Notes: generated by a model from the letters alone, not told the origin. A stretch of 64,000 bases of DNA from Chlorella sorokiniana (GCA_025917655.1 CP084620.1:1488001-1552000), one strand, 5' to 3'; positions 48,331 to 59,329 are shown, numbered from the stretch's first letter. A program made the numbers and translations.

Positions 48331-49941
48331 TCAGCGGGCGGGGACAATGCCCAGTGCGTGAATCCCTGCCCCATTCCTCGGCCCGTCGCAAACACGCGAG
48401 CCTGGCATCCTCTTGCGTCGCACCTGCACCCGTGCATAATCGCACTCAACCTCCTCAAAGCCAGCCGCCTGAGCCGCGGCCCTCAACTCCTCCACACTGA
48501 AGAAATAGGCGGCGTGCCCTCGCTGCGCTCGCGGGGCGCGCGCGCGCAAGCGCAGTTGACGCATGCCCCATCAGCACAGCAATGCAGGCGAGTACCCCGA
48601 GGCGAGGCTTTCTCCGGCAGGCGGGCAGGCAGGCAGGCAGGCCCTCAGAGAGCGCCACGCCTCGGCAGCTGGCCCCTACCTCCTGCGGTACAGGCTGGGC
48701 CCCAGCATATGCGACCCCGAGAAGCGCAGCTGGGCCATGTCGTACCGCCCATAGTCCCTGCAGCACACGGGTTGGGTGGCGAGGGTCCCCTGTGCAGCGC
48801 TGCTGCTGGGGCGGGCGCCTGGGTTGGGCCGGCAGCCTGAGGGCAGGCCCTCACCTGAACAGCAGCAGACCGCCGGGCGCAGCGCCGCGGCGGCGTGCGC
48901 CAGCGCGGCGCCGTGCGCCTCGGGCGGCAGCGCAGACAGTGTGAACACCAGCAGCACGCTGTCGGCGCCCAGCCCTGCAAGCGGGCTGGCGCCAGCGCCC
49001 GCAGGCGCCGCGTAGTAGCTGCCGTTTGGCACGGAAACGGCATCAGGCGCGCCACGGCGGTCGTCGCCGCGCACGTCTGCACCGCCGTCGGGAGGGCGGC
49101 GTCCAGCAGCAGCGTGCGGATGCGGCTGGCATCCACCCCTGCCTGCTCCGCGGCGCGCCGGAGGAGGCGCAGCGCGGTGGGGCTGATGTCGCAGCCGGTG
49201 ACGCGGCAGGTGGGGTTGGCCTTCAGCACAGGCAGCAGCGCTGCGCCGGGGACGGCAGCAAGGCAACGAGCCGCAGGCCGTGCGTGGGTAGCAGGCCGGC
49301 CGCCAGAGCAGTGCCGCCTTTTCAACCCCCTACGTCTCATACCGTCGTGATTGAGACGCAGGGGGCCCATGGACAGTCCACACCAGGAAGCAGGGTGCTG
49401 GACGTGATCTCGCATGCGGGTCGCACGCCCCCAGGCCCCGCCCCCTCCCATCCCACCTGACCCGCAGCCGCAGCCGACCTCCACAACGTGCTGCGGCGGG
49501 TGGGCGACCGCCAGCGCAGGGAACTCCAGGGCCAGGTAGCGCTTCTCCTTAAGAAACGCGCCGCGCTGTGCTGCGCGTGGAAGTGCTCCCAGCTGTCGTC
49601 GCTGGCGAAGCCGCCGTCGCTGCCGTCGCTGCCGTCCCAGCTGAGTGCTTCGGCCGTGATGTCCCCGCTGCTGGGGAGCTTGAGCACGAGCTCGGTCTGA
49701 ACTCCTCCAGCCCTTGTTGCCTGCTGCTGCAGGTGCTCTCGCAGTTCGCGGCGCTGACGCTCCAGCGCTGCCTCCCCCTCCTCCCGCACCTCCCCCACTC
49801 AAAGTCGGCGGCGTGGTACTCGCCGGCGGGGCGTCCGCCCTCCCCAACAAAGCCGCAGGGCGCCCAACGGCAGCCGCTGCGTGGGCTGCGACGAGAAAAG
49901 GGCCATCGGAGGCTGCTGCTGCTTCTGCTGCTGGCTGGCCA
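48331..49941 (-). CDS. SAM-dependent methyltransferase, METTL2/6/8 (tRNA N3-methylcytidine) type
   Basis: The family methylates C32 in the anticodon loop of certain tRNAs. The Met at 49941 reads MASQQQKQQQPPMALF. GEYHAADFEWG and DDSWEHFHAQHSA follow, then FLKEKRYLALEFPAL, the lineage's F-K-x-R-x-x-L-x-x-E-F-P segment. The cofactor loop is HVVEVGCGCGSG, then LLPVLKANPTCRVTGCDISP, and the fold continues with DSVLLVFTLSALPPE. RDYGRYDMAQLRFSGSHMLG and HAAYFFSVEELRAAAQAAGF match the RDYGxYDxAxLRF and YFFSxEEL blocks of METTL2/6/8. At least two frame slips occur in GC runs. FHIT lies 204 bases upstream on the same strand. Which tRNAs are used is not visible. Confidence 0.82.
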
Positions 49942-50145
49942 TGAGCGGCTGCGCTGCGGCGCTGCAAGGGCCACACCGTGCCACGCTCTCACGCTGGCCG
50001 CTGCAGGGCAGCCGGGCGCGGCTCGCCCGACGCGCAACGCATGCCTCTCACACCAATGCTGCCTGTGGGCGCAGCGGCGCTGCGTGGCTCCCGCCCATCG
50101 AGCGGCGTGAAGGCGTGCGAGGGCGCTGAGGTCTGTGGCCGCCGC

Positions 50146-51131
50146 TCACTGGAACAGAGCGCGCAGCTGCGCCGCCTCGGCTGCCATCTCCTCCGGTGTG
50201 CGCACCCGCCGCTCCTTGTCCAGGTCCAGCTTCTCTCCCCTGCGCCAGGGTTCGCGCGGCACAAGGAGCCGTTGTGCAGCAGGGAGGCGCGGTGGCAGGT
50301 GCACGCGCCGACGTCAGCAAGGCCTGCCAACAAGGGGGCAGCAGGGACGCCGCTGCCCGCGGTATGCCCAGTGCCAGGCCTCCGCTCACTGCTTGTCTGC
50401 CGCCGCTTCCTTTGAGGCCTCGTCGATGGCGTCGTACACCTCGTCGTTGCGCTCAAAGTCGCCGGGCTTGCTGGCGCAGGGGAGGGGCGGGGCGGCGGGC
50501 GTGATGCAAGGGCGAGGCCCCGGCAGCCCGCAGCCAGTCGCTGGGGCGGCAGCGGCATGCTGGAGAGGCGTTCTGCCGCAGCGCCGCCGCCCGCCGCCGC
50601 TCACCGCGGCAGGATGTGGACGTGGACGTGCGGCACGGTCTGCCCCGCCGACGGGCCGTCCTGGATGGCGAGCGTCAGCGACTGCGCGCCAAAGTGCGGC
50701 TCGATGGCGGCGCCCACGCGCTGTGCAAGGCACCTGCAGGCGGCGGCACAAGCTTGCACACGATTCAGCCCTGCAGCATCAGACCTGGTGGGGCAGGGCT
50801 GCAGCGGGCGCGCTGCAGCGGCATCCTCATGCCAAGCGGTGGCCGCCCACCACAGGTCAGACACCTCCTCGGGGCCAGCTCAGCAAAACGCGCCACGACA
50901 CGCTTGGGGCTGACCAGCACGTGCCCAGGCACCACCGGCTTAAGGTTCACTGCATGCAGCGCGATCATGGTGCTGTTCAGGCCAAGCAGGCAGCGGGATG
51001 GGGCTGAGGCCGCACATCCGGAGCACCCGATGGGCAGGGTTGTGCCGCTCACCGAAGGCAAAGCAATGCGGGGACGTCACAAACACCTCGTCGGCAGCAA
51101 TCTTCCAGGGACCGAACAAGTATTCCTGCAT
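50146..51131 (-). CDS. FHIT: FHIT, bis(5'-adenosyl)-triphosphatase (HIT family)
   Basis: FHIT hydrolyses Ap3A to AMP and ADP. The Met at 51131 opens [20 protein letters not shown], then [20 protein letters not shown], then [14 protein letters not shown]. Next comes [20 protein letters not shown] before [11 protein letters not shown], the HxHxH nucleotide-transfer motif (codons on 50610-50633). [15 protein letters not shown] then leads to the last exon, [20 protein letters not shown], ending ALFQ. The ending [15 protein letters not shown] is nearly the human one. Five or so exons are joined by GT-AG introns. The length of the joined product is close to that of animal FHIT. There is no organelle leader, so it is probably cytosolic. 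Confidence 0.93.
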
Positions 51132-51620
51132 TCAGCACCATGACGACAGACGCCTTGCATCTTCATCAGAGCTACCTGGTGCCAGCACGGCCAACACAGG
51201 TGCTGCCCTGCCGGCGTCTCGACGGCATGCAGTGTGCACCTTGAAGTCAGAAGCAGTGCTCATGCTATGCGCCCGCGCCACTTTAGCGTGTGCTGGGCTG
51301 AATCCACGAGTGGGAGGCCTGCGGGTGAGGCAGAGCGCTCCAGGGCCTGCACGCTGAGTGGGGCAAGCAATTGCCCTAAGCGCGCTGACGATCAGGAGCG
51401 ATCCCATGAGAATGGGAAGCAGATGCCGAGCCAGTTTGTGGGGCTCCGAGCGGCCTGCTGTGAGTGCTGTCGTGCCTGTGCCGCCACCCCCGTGTTACAA
51501 ATCACGGCAGGCTACACCGCATTTGCACAGCTTGTACACCTGGAAAAAGAAAAAGTCGGCCTTAAAGCGCAGCCCCGCCGCCCTCCTTGAACATAGTCGC
51601 ATGCGCTGCCGTGTGGTGTG
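51132..51620. promoter_or_regulatory. Divergent promoter region of FHIT (-) and Bin3/MePCE (+)
   Basis: About 490 bases between outward-facing start codons. No gene or repeat was seen. Confidence 0.45.
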
Positions 51621-52262
51621 ATGGAGCCTATTAAGGCTACCTCTGAGTTGTTTGAATTCCTGGAGGACGATGCGAAGCAGCCGTTAACCCGCCAGCAGAA
51701 AAGGCTTCTCAGACAGAAAAAGGCCAAGCTTCACAAGCGCGCAGTGGCGCAGGTGAGGCAGTGATTGAACTGGTGAGCTGGGCGGTATGCCACACGCTGC
51801 AGCAGGAAGGTCTGCGGCGGCAGAATTGCCGCCACCTCACGCACCTCCCAAAGCTTCTCTCCCGCAGGATTCAAGCCACAGTGAGGCGGCCGAGGATCTT
51901 GCTCTTGAACAGGCATATGAACAGCTTCTGCACAAGCTACAAGATCACCATCCGCAGCCCGCACGGCGGCTGGAAGGACCCAGGAGACTCAGCAGCAGCT
52001 CGGTGGCAGCACCCACGAGCACGGCTGGCAGGGGGTCATCCATCAGGATTTGCAACAAAGCCAGGCACCAGCAGCGCCCGCTTTTGACGGCTGCAGAAAG
52101 CGGCGGCGGCGGAGTCGCAGCAGCCCTCTGGGACCGGGAAGCTGCGGCGCTGCAGCTGCCGCCGGCTCAGTAGACTCGCTAGCTAGCGCTGCTGCTGCGC
52201 TTGCAGTGCCTGTCGGCCTGCCGGCCCAAGCCCTCGCCCAAATAAGCGAGCTATCTGCCAGT

Positions 52263-52297
<35 letters not shown>

Positions 52298-54315
52298 AGT
52301 GGGCCCGACCCCCCATCGCTGTTTGTAGCCCAGTGCCCGGCCGCCACGCACAGCTTGGAGGCGAGGCCAGCAGCCCCCGGCCCAGCAAGATTGGTCTGCG
52401 GCTGCTGCCGCGGTTAGCCAGGCACTGATGCAGCAGCAAGAGGGCGATGTTCTTGAGGCAGCCACAGCCAAGGCCGGCATGTGCCGCCTCGACCTGTCTC
52501 TCACAGCGATGCTGATTGGCAGCCAGCTAGATGGCGGCCATTCGCAGACGCTGGCGGGCCATGCACCGGTGGTAGCACCAGCTGGCGTGGCGGCAGCCCG
52601 CTTGGCGGATGCTGCCGAGGCGGCAGGGACCGAAGGCGGCATGGGTGCGGCGGCACGTCGGCGCCGCCCGGCTGCAGTACATGGCAACTACCGGCGGTAC
52701 TATGGGTACCGCTACTTTGGGACCAGCGGCCGGAGGACCCGCGCCTGCAGGTGCTGCGCCACGCCGCCAGCTGCGCACTGCGTGTTTGGCAGCCGCTCTT
52801 TGCCACCACACCACACCCTTGCTGGCGGCTCTGGTCCGCTGCCTGCCTCCTGCCAGGCCCTGGCTGCACATCTGCTCCGCCCCAACTGTCACGCATCCGC
52901 GCCCCACACTCTCCAGGTGTTTGAGCGGGCGTGGTTTGCGCGGCGGCGGTGCCTGGATGTGGGCTGCAACGAGGGGCTGGTCACGCTGGCGCTGGCGACC
53001 CGCTTCCACCCGCGCTCCATGCTGGGGGTGGATGTGGATGGCGGGCTGGTGGCCCGCGCATGCAGGTGGGGGCGCCAGGGACGCTGAGCCAGGGAGGAAG
53101 GGGGCCAGGGTGGGAGGGGCCCGGGGGTGGTGGCGTTCAACTAACTCCATCCCGTCGATTCCTCGGTGGCTGAGCAGCGCCAGAGAGTTCCGCCCGCTGC
53201 CCTGCCCCTGGCAGCGGGCGGGTGGCACAGCCGCCTGGCGCGACAGCAGCACCCTGCCCCGGGCTATCGGGCGGCCGCCCTGCCTGGTCACCCCGGCTCC
53301 CTGGGCGGCCGCCTTTCGCTCCCGTGGACATGCCGCTGGCTCACCCCCTGCCTCGCGGCCAGCCGCGGCGGTGCGCCTGCTGCCTCACAGCGCGGTTTGC
53401 CGCCTCTTGCGTGCTGCAGGCACCTGCGGGAGGCGCGCAGCGCCGCAGAGGAGCGTGCGCGCCTGGCCCGCGGCGGCGTGTCGTCTGAGGAGCGGCGAGA
53501 GGCGCGGGCTGCGGCTGCAGCTCTGGCGCAGGTACGGGGAGGGAAAGGGGGGGCGACCAAGCGGAAATGCACCTGACTGTGTGTGTGGGGGCGACCAAGC
53601 GAAATGCAACTGACTGTGGTGCGAGCGTCAAGCCCTGCTCGTCCCTCCGTATGAAGCCCCCGCCTTTCCCGCCCGGTCTTGCCCATCACCCCTGCAGGCA
53701 GTGTTTGTGCACGGCGACTTTTTAGACAGCGAGGTGGCCGCCGCCAGCCTGGACACCATCACCTGCCTCTCCGTCACCAAGTGGGTGCACCTCAACCGCG
53801 GCGACGACGGCCTGCGCGCGCTGTTTGCCGCCTTTTGGCGCGCTCTGACCCCCGGGGGCCTGCTGGTGCTGGAGCCGCAGCCCTGGAGCTCGTACCGGGC
53901 GGCGGCGGGCAAGGTGCGGCGCGACGAGGCGCCCCCGGGTCTTTCTTCCACAGGTGGGCAGCCACAGGGACGGTGGCTGGATGGGGCTCAGCAGGCGCGC
54001 TGTGCAGCCTCCAGCAGCAACGCCCAGAGCCGGCACCTCGGCAGCCAAACACTGTGCTTGGGGATTCCGTGTGCCTTGCTTGCTCATGCACCGGCCCCAC
54101 TCATCAGCACACCCTGCTGCCTGCGCAGGCAGGAGGAGCTGCGCCTGCGCCCCGCCCATTTTGCTGACCATCTGTGCCAGGAGCTGGGCTTCTGCCTGGT
54201 GAGGCAGCTGGGCGTGGAGGAGAGCGCAGCGGGCTTCAACCGCCCGCTGCTGGTGCTGCGCAAGCCCACGCGGCACAAACACGGCACTGCCACAGGCCCC
54301 GCCCATGTTCGTTAG
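51621..54315 (+). CDS. Bin3/MePCE-type RNA methylphosphate-capping methyltransferase
   Basis: The Bin3 domain transfers a methyl group to the 5' gamma-phosphate of small RNAs such as 7SK or U6 in characterised members. The Met at 51621 starts a basic exon (PLTRQQKRLLRQKKAKLHKR), followed by disordered, Gln-rich exons (CAG run at 52265-52294). The conserved part begins GNYRRYYGYRYFG. The SAM site is RRCLDVGCNEGLVTLALATR then SMLGVDVDGGLVARA. VFVHGDFLDSEVAAASLDTI, TCLSVTKWVHLNRGDDGLRA and PGGLLVLEPQPWSSY are the diagnostic Bin3 blocks. The end has LRLRPAHFADHLCQELGF and ESAAGFNRPLLVLRK. Introns are GT-AG. Frame slips in the Gln-rich part make the N-terminal model provisional. The RNA target is unknown. 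Confidence 0.88.
52265..52294. repeat. CAG trinucleotide repeat (poly-Gln) in the Bin3/MePCE gene
   Basis: About ten CAG units in the disordered N-terminal region. Confidence 0.85.
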
Positions 54316-54781
54316 CACCAGAGCTGGTTTAGTCTGCCCCTGCTTAGAACTGCCGCCTCATGTACTGCACCGTAACAGAAAGATGCAGCTCGTTACTCCC
54401 CCTCCCAAATTGTCGTGCTCCCAGATAGTCTATCTCATGCTCATACTGGATGTTGCAATGCCACAGTACGTTGCTGGCTCTCAGTGCAATACGCACAGGA
54501 ATGGCACAACGGAGGTTCCCCTGCGCAAGGCTGGGGGAAGCGGAGGGCGGCATGCGCAGGCAGCAGGCGAGGCATGCTGCATCTTGGGGAGAAGTCCTGG
54601 AGCAGTAGGCAATGATCGTCCACGGAGGCTGCCCCTTCAGCGGGAGCGAAGGAAATCAAGCAATGGGTGAGCAAGGAAACAGGAGGGAAGGAGGTAGATG
54701 GAGGGTGAGGCCAGGATGGAGCTGCAGCGCCGCACAGCGCTCGGTGCTCAGCGTCTCGAGCCACCCCTGGCTGCTGGCTGC
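54316..54781. other. Convergent 3' region of Bin3/MePCE and peroxiredoxin
   Basis: About 465 bases with no gene. No clear TGTAA on either strand was found. Confidence 0.45.
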
Positions 54782-55979
54782 TCAGTCGAGGGCGGACAGG
54801 ATGTCCTCCGCGCCCGAGACCGTGAATGCGCCGCCTTCCTGCAAAAGGCACGGCATCGCGAATGAAGGAGGGAGGGCAGCGGACCAAGGAGATGGAGCAC
54901 AAGGCCATTGCCCGATCCTCCACCAGCCTCTCCCTCCCCTCCTCACCTCCATGTTCAGCTTCTTCACAGCGCCGTCGTCAACCAGCATGGCATACCTGCA
55001 GCCCACACCAAGCGGTTTGGCGCGGCAGCCAGCAGCTCACTCCGTGTCTCATGGCTGCAGGGCAGGGCTGCTGCCAGCCTGCCGCAGCACCTGCGCCTGC
55101 CCTCCTGTGCAGCGCGGGCCGCACCTGCGGGAGCGCACGCCCAGGCCCTTGTCCGACAGGTCCAGCTCAGCGCCAATGGCCTGCGCAAAAACGGCGCTGC
55201 CGTCTGCCAGCATCATCACCTTGCCGTCTGCGGGAAGGGAGGAAAATAAGGGTGGGAGAGGTGGGGGACGGCTGGAGTGATGATGGGGCATGACGAATGC
55301 TTCTGAGCAGACCGCCCTGTGGAGCTCGCCCGGCCCACCTGCGCCCACGCTCTTGCCCCATGCGTCCATGACAAATGCGTCGTTGACCGACACACATGCG
55401 ATGGTGTCCACGCCCTTGCTGCGCAGCTCGTCGGCCTTCTCGATAAAGCCGGGCAGGTGCTTGAGGCTGCAGGTGGGCGTGAAGGCGCCAGGCACGGCAA
55501 ACAGCACCACCTTCTTGCCCTTGGTCAGGCTGCCCACGGTGACCTCCTGCATGTTGCCCTCAGCATCAAAGTAGTTCAGCTTCACGTCGCTGGGAAGCTG
55601 CAGCAGGGGGCATGAGTGACGGGTGGGCGCACCGAGCCTACTGACAGTTTTGCCGAGCCAGTGGCGGCAGCAGCGTGGCGTGAGCCGCAGCACCCAGCCG
55701 GCACCATCGCACCTTATCTCCCTCTGCAAGTGCCTGGACCTTCATCACACGCGTGCTAGTCGCGCGCACAGGCTGCAAGAGGCAGGAAAGACAGGGTGGC
55801 ATGCCGATCGGGGGTTGCGCACCTCCCTGCTCCCATCCTAGACCGGCGGGTATCTTCCATCAGCTTACCTGGATATGAGAAACCGCCATCCGGCCCGTGA
55901 AGCGAGATCCCCGCAGTCTGGCCGCCGCACGGGCGACTGCTGCGGTGGAGGTGGCCATGGTTGCTGCAGCGTGGGACAT
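54782..55979 (-). CDS. Type-II peroxiredoxin, probably plastid-targeted
   Basis: A thiol peroxidase reducing hydrogen peroxide and alkyl hydroperoxides with glutaredoxin or thioredoxin. The Met at 55979 gives an Ala/Ser/Arg-rich leader of about 45 residues ([20 protein letters not shown]) fitting a transit peptide. The mature enzyme follows: [40 protein letters not shown] with the peroxidatic Cys in PTC, and [40 protein letters not shown] holds the second, resolving-type Cys. [39 protein letters not shown] and a short end [14 protein letters not shown] close it. It is closest in layout to plant PrxIIE. Five exons are visible, with GT-AG introns and no frame breaks. Confidence 0.92.
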
Positions 55980-56293
55980 TTTGGCTAAAGATGTAAATAT
56001 AGCGGCCAGGCCGAGCGGGGAGTGTGATAGGCCGACCCAATTCGCCAGGTCAGCCACACTGGGCGGCTCTGACAGAAGAGGGAGCGACTTCACGAGATGG
56101 TTGGTGCCCGAACGAATTGACGACCCTTCGAAGCTGATCTGCTTGAGTCACAGGGCAATGCCAGTCATCGAGCTCCAGCCGCCTGCCAGCACTAAGGGCT
56201 GCCTAGCAGAGCGCAAAGCAGGCTGTTTCGGCTCCCCACACATTGGGCCATTGTGAGGATGTGCACTCTAGGACCAAGGATTTCCAGATCTGA
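55980..56293. other. Peroxiredoxin promoter and CHMP2 3' UTR
   Basis: 314 bases without a gene; both neighbours are on the minus strand. No clear TGTAA was found. Confidence 0.45.
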
Positions 56294-57627
56294 CTATTTC
56301 AGGGCCGCCAGCCTTGCCACCAGCTCGTCAGCTGCGTCCGGTTCCTGCTGCTGCTGCTGCTGCTGCTGCTGCGCAGGCACCCGCTGCTTAGGCGCCGCGC
56401 CCATCTGTGCCGCCACGTCAATGCCGATTTCCTCCAACACCTGTGGGCAATATCGAGGGTGCAAGAACTTGTTTCGCCGCAGCACCTCATGGGGTGACCA
56501 TCCTGCTCGTTCAGCAGATCGTGTGACGAAAGCATGCCAGATGAGCTCTTCTCCGAGCAAGAGCAGGCCAGGGGGCGTGCCTGCGCCATCACGTCGTCGG
56601 CCTCCTCCTCCGCCTCGTCCCCGTCCAGCGCATCCTCAATAGCCGAGTCCATCATCTCCCCCGTCATTTCCATCTTGGCATTTTCGCGGCTGCAGCAGCC
56701 GTGGCAGCACGGCAGCAACGCTGGGCTAACCACCACCCCCAGAACACCCCTCCACACAGCACACACCCAGCCCCGACCTGCAAGCAGGAAGTCGAACGTG
56801 TGCGCCAGCCCTACCTAAACTGTTGCAGGTTCTGCATCATCTGCTGGGGGTTGTTCTTGGCGCCAATAGCGGCCACCGCCTTACCAGCCGTCTGGATAGA
56901 GTGCCCAACTGTGGCTGTGGAGGCCGCAGTCTGTGGGAAACAGCATGATATGCCAGGGTATGGTCATCGGCGCGCAGCCAGCAGGCTTGCTGTGCTCCTG
57001 AGTGGCTTGCGGCTTACCGTCATCGACACGCCCACCCCCCGCAGCTGCGCCTGGGTTGTCCTCATCTTCGTCATTTGGTTCCTCAACCTGACCAGCTGTT
57101 GAGCCAAGATTCGTGCGCCAGCTTGGTTGCCCTGCTTAGCTGCCAGCTTGATGTCCTGCACAAGCATGGGAACCCGCCCTTGTCCATCTGCGCTGTTGGA
57201 CTGTGACGCCTGCCTCCCCTGCCCCTGCGTCAAACAGCAGCCCCTGCCTTGATTAGCTTCTGCTCCTCGCGCTTCAGACTCGCTATCTCCCTGTAACAGG
57301 CAGGGCAAGAAGCCGCACGAGTCAAGCTCTAGAATCATCACAGTGCTGCAGAGGCAAGCCCCCACCTGTCAATGTCGCGAACATTCCTGCCAATATTTCT
57401 TTGGCCATCACGCACCACCTCCTTTGCTGTAGGCTCCTTTTTGAAGAGCCTGCATAAGGGCACAGCTGCAAGATCAAGGTCCCAGCTAGAGACAAGTCCC
57501 GGTTGCGACACCGCTGCCGCCATCGGCAGCGGGGTGCAAGCGCCTAGAAACAACAGCTCTTTCCAACGGCGGACCGACACGCGTTTGCCTTCAAAAATAC
57601 TCCAGCTTACCGCCCCAAGGCGCTCAT
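56294..57627 (-). CDS. ESCRT-III subunit CHMP2/VPS2
   Basis: CHMP2 polymerises on membranes with CHMP3/VPS24 for multivesicular-body budding, cytokinesis and membrane repair, and recruits the VPS4 ATPase. The first exon is 17 bases (57611-57627, reading MSALG plus two bases). It joins in phase to LFKKEPTAKEVVRDGQRNIG then RNVRDIDR. Next come the basic helix DIKLAAKQGNQAGARILAQQ and LVRLRNQMTKMRTTQAQLRG, then TVGHSIQTAGKAVAAIGAKN. QQFSRENAKMEMTGEMMDSA then IEDALDGDEAEEEADD is the CHMP2 signature. LEEIGIDVAAQMGAAPKQR precedes a poly-Gln run (CTG repeat at 56345-56372). The end DELVARLAALK is the MIM1-type motif for VPS4. Its pattern is nearer CHMP2B and plant VPS2.2/2.3 than CHMP2A. Confidence 0.93.
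56345..56372. repeat. CTG trinucleotide repeat (poly-Gln on the minus strand)
   Basis: About nine CTG units, inserted between helix 5 and the MIM1 motif of CHMP2. Confidence 0.85.
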
Positions 57628-57917
57628 ACAGCGAGCTCTATTGGCGGGTGGTCAGCAGGAAGTGCCGAAGGTAGACAAGCTGCGATCTGCGATGTGTTGA
57701 GCGTTGCAAACCTGCAGCAAAGAGAAGGGCGTCGGAAGCAGTGCTTTTGCTCTGCCAGCTCAACCTCAAGCTTCTTCGCACAGCTCCTCCGGCAATCCCC
57801 AGTTGTCAATCGTTCCCTCGCAGTGGTTTGTAACAAGACTGATCGTTCATATCCTCACAACCTCCGTTATCGAAGCCCGGTGTTTGCCGCTGGTCTGCGG
57901 AAGCCCTGAAAGACACG
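57628..57917. promoter_or_regulatory. Short divergent promoter of CHMP2 (-) and CNX3 (+)
   Basis: 290 bases between the two start codons must hold both 5' UTRs and both promoters, so it is a candidate bidirectional promoter. It is less GC-rich than the genes. Confidence 0.55.
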
Positions 57918-59329
57918 ATGCTTTTCCGACCATTACAGAAAAATCAGGTGCGCAGCGTGTATCCTTCCGCTCCTAGGCGCTGCCCACCGCTGGCTGCCGC
58001 TGGGTGCCGCTGGGTGCTCTGCAGAGTTGGCTTACAGTCAATCCTCCTTGCTTGCAGAGTTTGAAAACCGACATCCGCATGGCGCATCACATACTTCTGT
58101 CTCTATCCCGACATTATTTGTCGACTGACCAAGCTACGGAGTTGAACCGGGAAATGGCACAGTTTTTCGGAGCTGGGCCAGCAGATCAGCTTGTTGGTGG
58201 CATCCCATTACACGACGCGGCACAAGCTTGCGAGGCCCAGCTGCTCTCTGACGTTGCATCCCTCAATTCTGAGCTTGTTGGTTTCCTTGGGAAGCCACAG
58301 CAGGCGGCAGATATAGCGGCTACAGCAGCGATATCGACGCAGCAGCATGCAGCCAACCCACAGCATGCAAGCATTGCAGCGCCCGCGAAGCATGCCGCGC
58401 AACCCATGGCCAGCTTCAACATGCAGTCTTTTGCTAGCAACAGCTCGATTGGCAGCAGGGATGGCACCAGCAGTGCATGTGACAGCGCAATTGTTGATGG
58501 CACAGCCCAGCTGGGTCTCACGCACGTGGACGCTGGAGGGAGAGCCGCCATGGTGGATGTCAGCGATGTGAGTCCAGCAGCCCATGTTTGGCCTGTTTGA
58601 GGAGGACCAGGTTTGCTGCTCATTCTGCTTGCGCCGGCGCAGCACCATTCCAACCCATGGGCATGCCCATGCGCCCGCCCCTCTGTGCTGCAACAGAAAG
58701 CAGCCACAGTACGCTCAGCCACCGCGGCAGCTCGGGTGGTGCTGGGCACGGAGGTCTTCCAGCTGGTGGCACACAACCAGTTGAAGAAGGGAGATGTGCT
58801 CACCGTCGCACAGCTGGCAGGTGGGTTGCAGTGGGGTCAGCAAGGAGGAGGTGTGCGTTTTGCGCTCGTGCAAGCGTGGGCCCGACAGCCAACACTAGTG
58901 CTAGTTGCTGCGCACCAGGAGGATGTGGCCGGTGTTCAACAGACCACCATGCCAGTCTTGAAGCCGTCACATCCACACGCTCGCACTCCACACCACTCCC
59001 CAGGCGTGATGGGCGCCAAATACACGTCCACGCTCATCCCGCTATGCCACAACATACTACTGTCAAAAGTGCACGTTGCGCTGTCGCTGGCGCCGGACGC
59101 CGCCGCCGTGGACATCACCGCCTCCGCAACAACTGTTGGCCCCACGGGCGTGGAGATGGAGGCGCTCACGGCTGCAGCGGTGGCTGCGCTGTGTGTGTAC
59201 GACATGTGCAAGGCGGCCTCGAAGGGAATCGTCATCACCGACGTGCGCCTGCTGGCCAAGAGCGGCGGCCGCAGCGGCGAGTGGCAGCGTGACAGCAGCG
59301 AGGCCAGCGCAGCACGTCAAGACAGCTAG
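57918..59329 (+). CDS. CNX3: Cyclic pyranopterin monophosphate synthase (MoaC/CNX3) with an N-terminal extension
   Basis: CNX3 makes cPMP, the first stable molybdenum-cofactor intermediate, in mitochondria. Exon 1 (57918-57947) reads MLFRPLQKNQ and joins in phase to SLKTDIRMAHHILLSLSRHY at 58057, a basic, hydrophobic start that fits a mitochondrial presequence. About 150 extra residues follow: a helical part (LSTDQATELNREMAQFFGAG, AQACEAQLLSDVASLNSELV) and a Gln/Ala/Ser linker. The MoaC domain then begins LTHVDAGGRAAMVDVSD, then KAATVRSATAAARVVLG, KKGDVLTVAQLAGVMGAKYT, STLIPLCHNILLSKVHV and TVGPTGVEMEALTAAAVAAL. VYDMCKAASKGIVITDVRLL follows. The CH of PLCHN, the two Glu-containing VEMEAL residues and the Lys of DMCKA are the expected active-site residues. 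Introns 58571-58694 and 58819-59003 are in phase. Confidence 0.93.
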
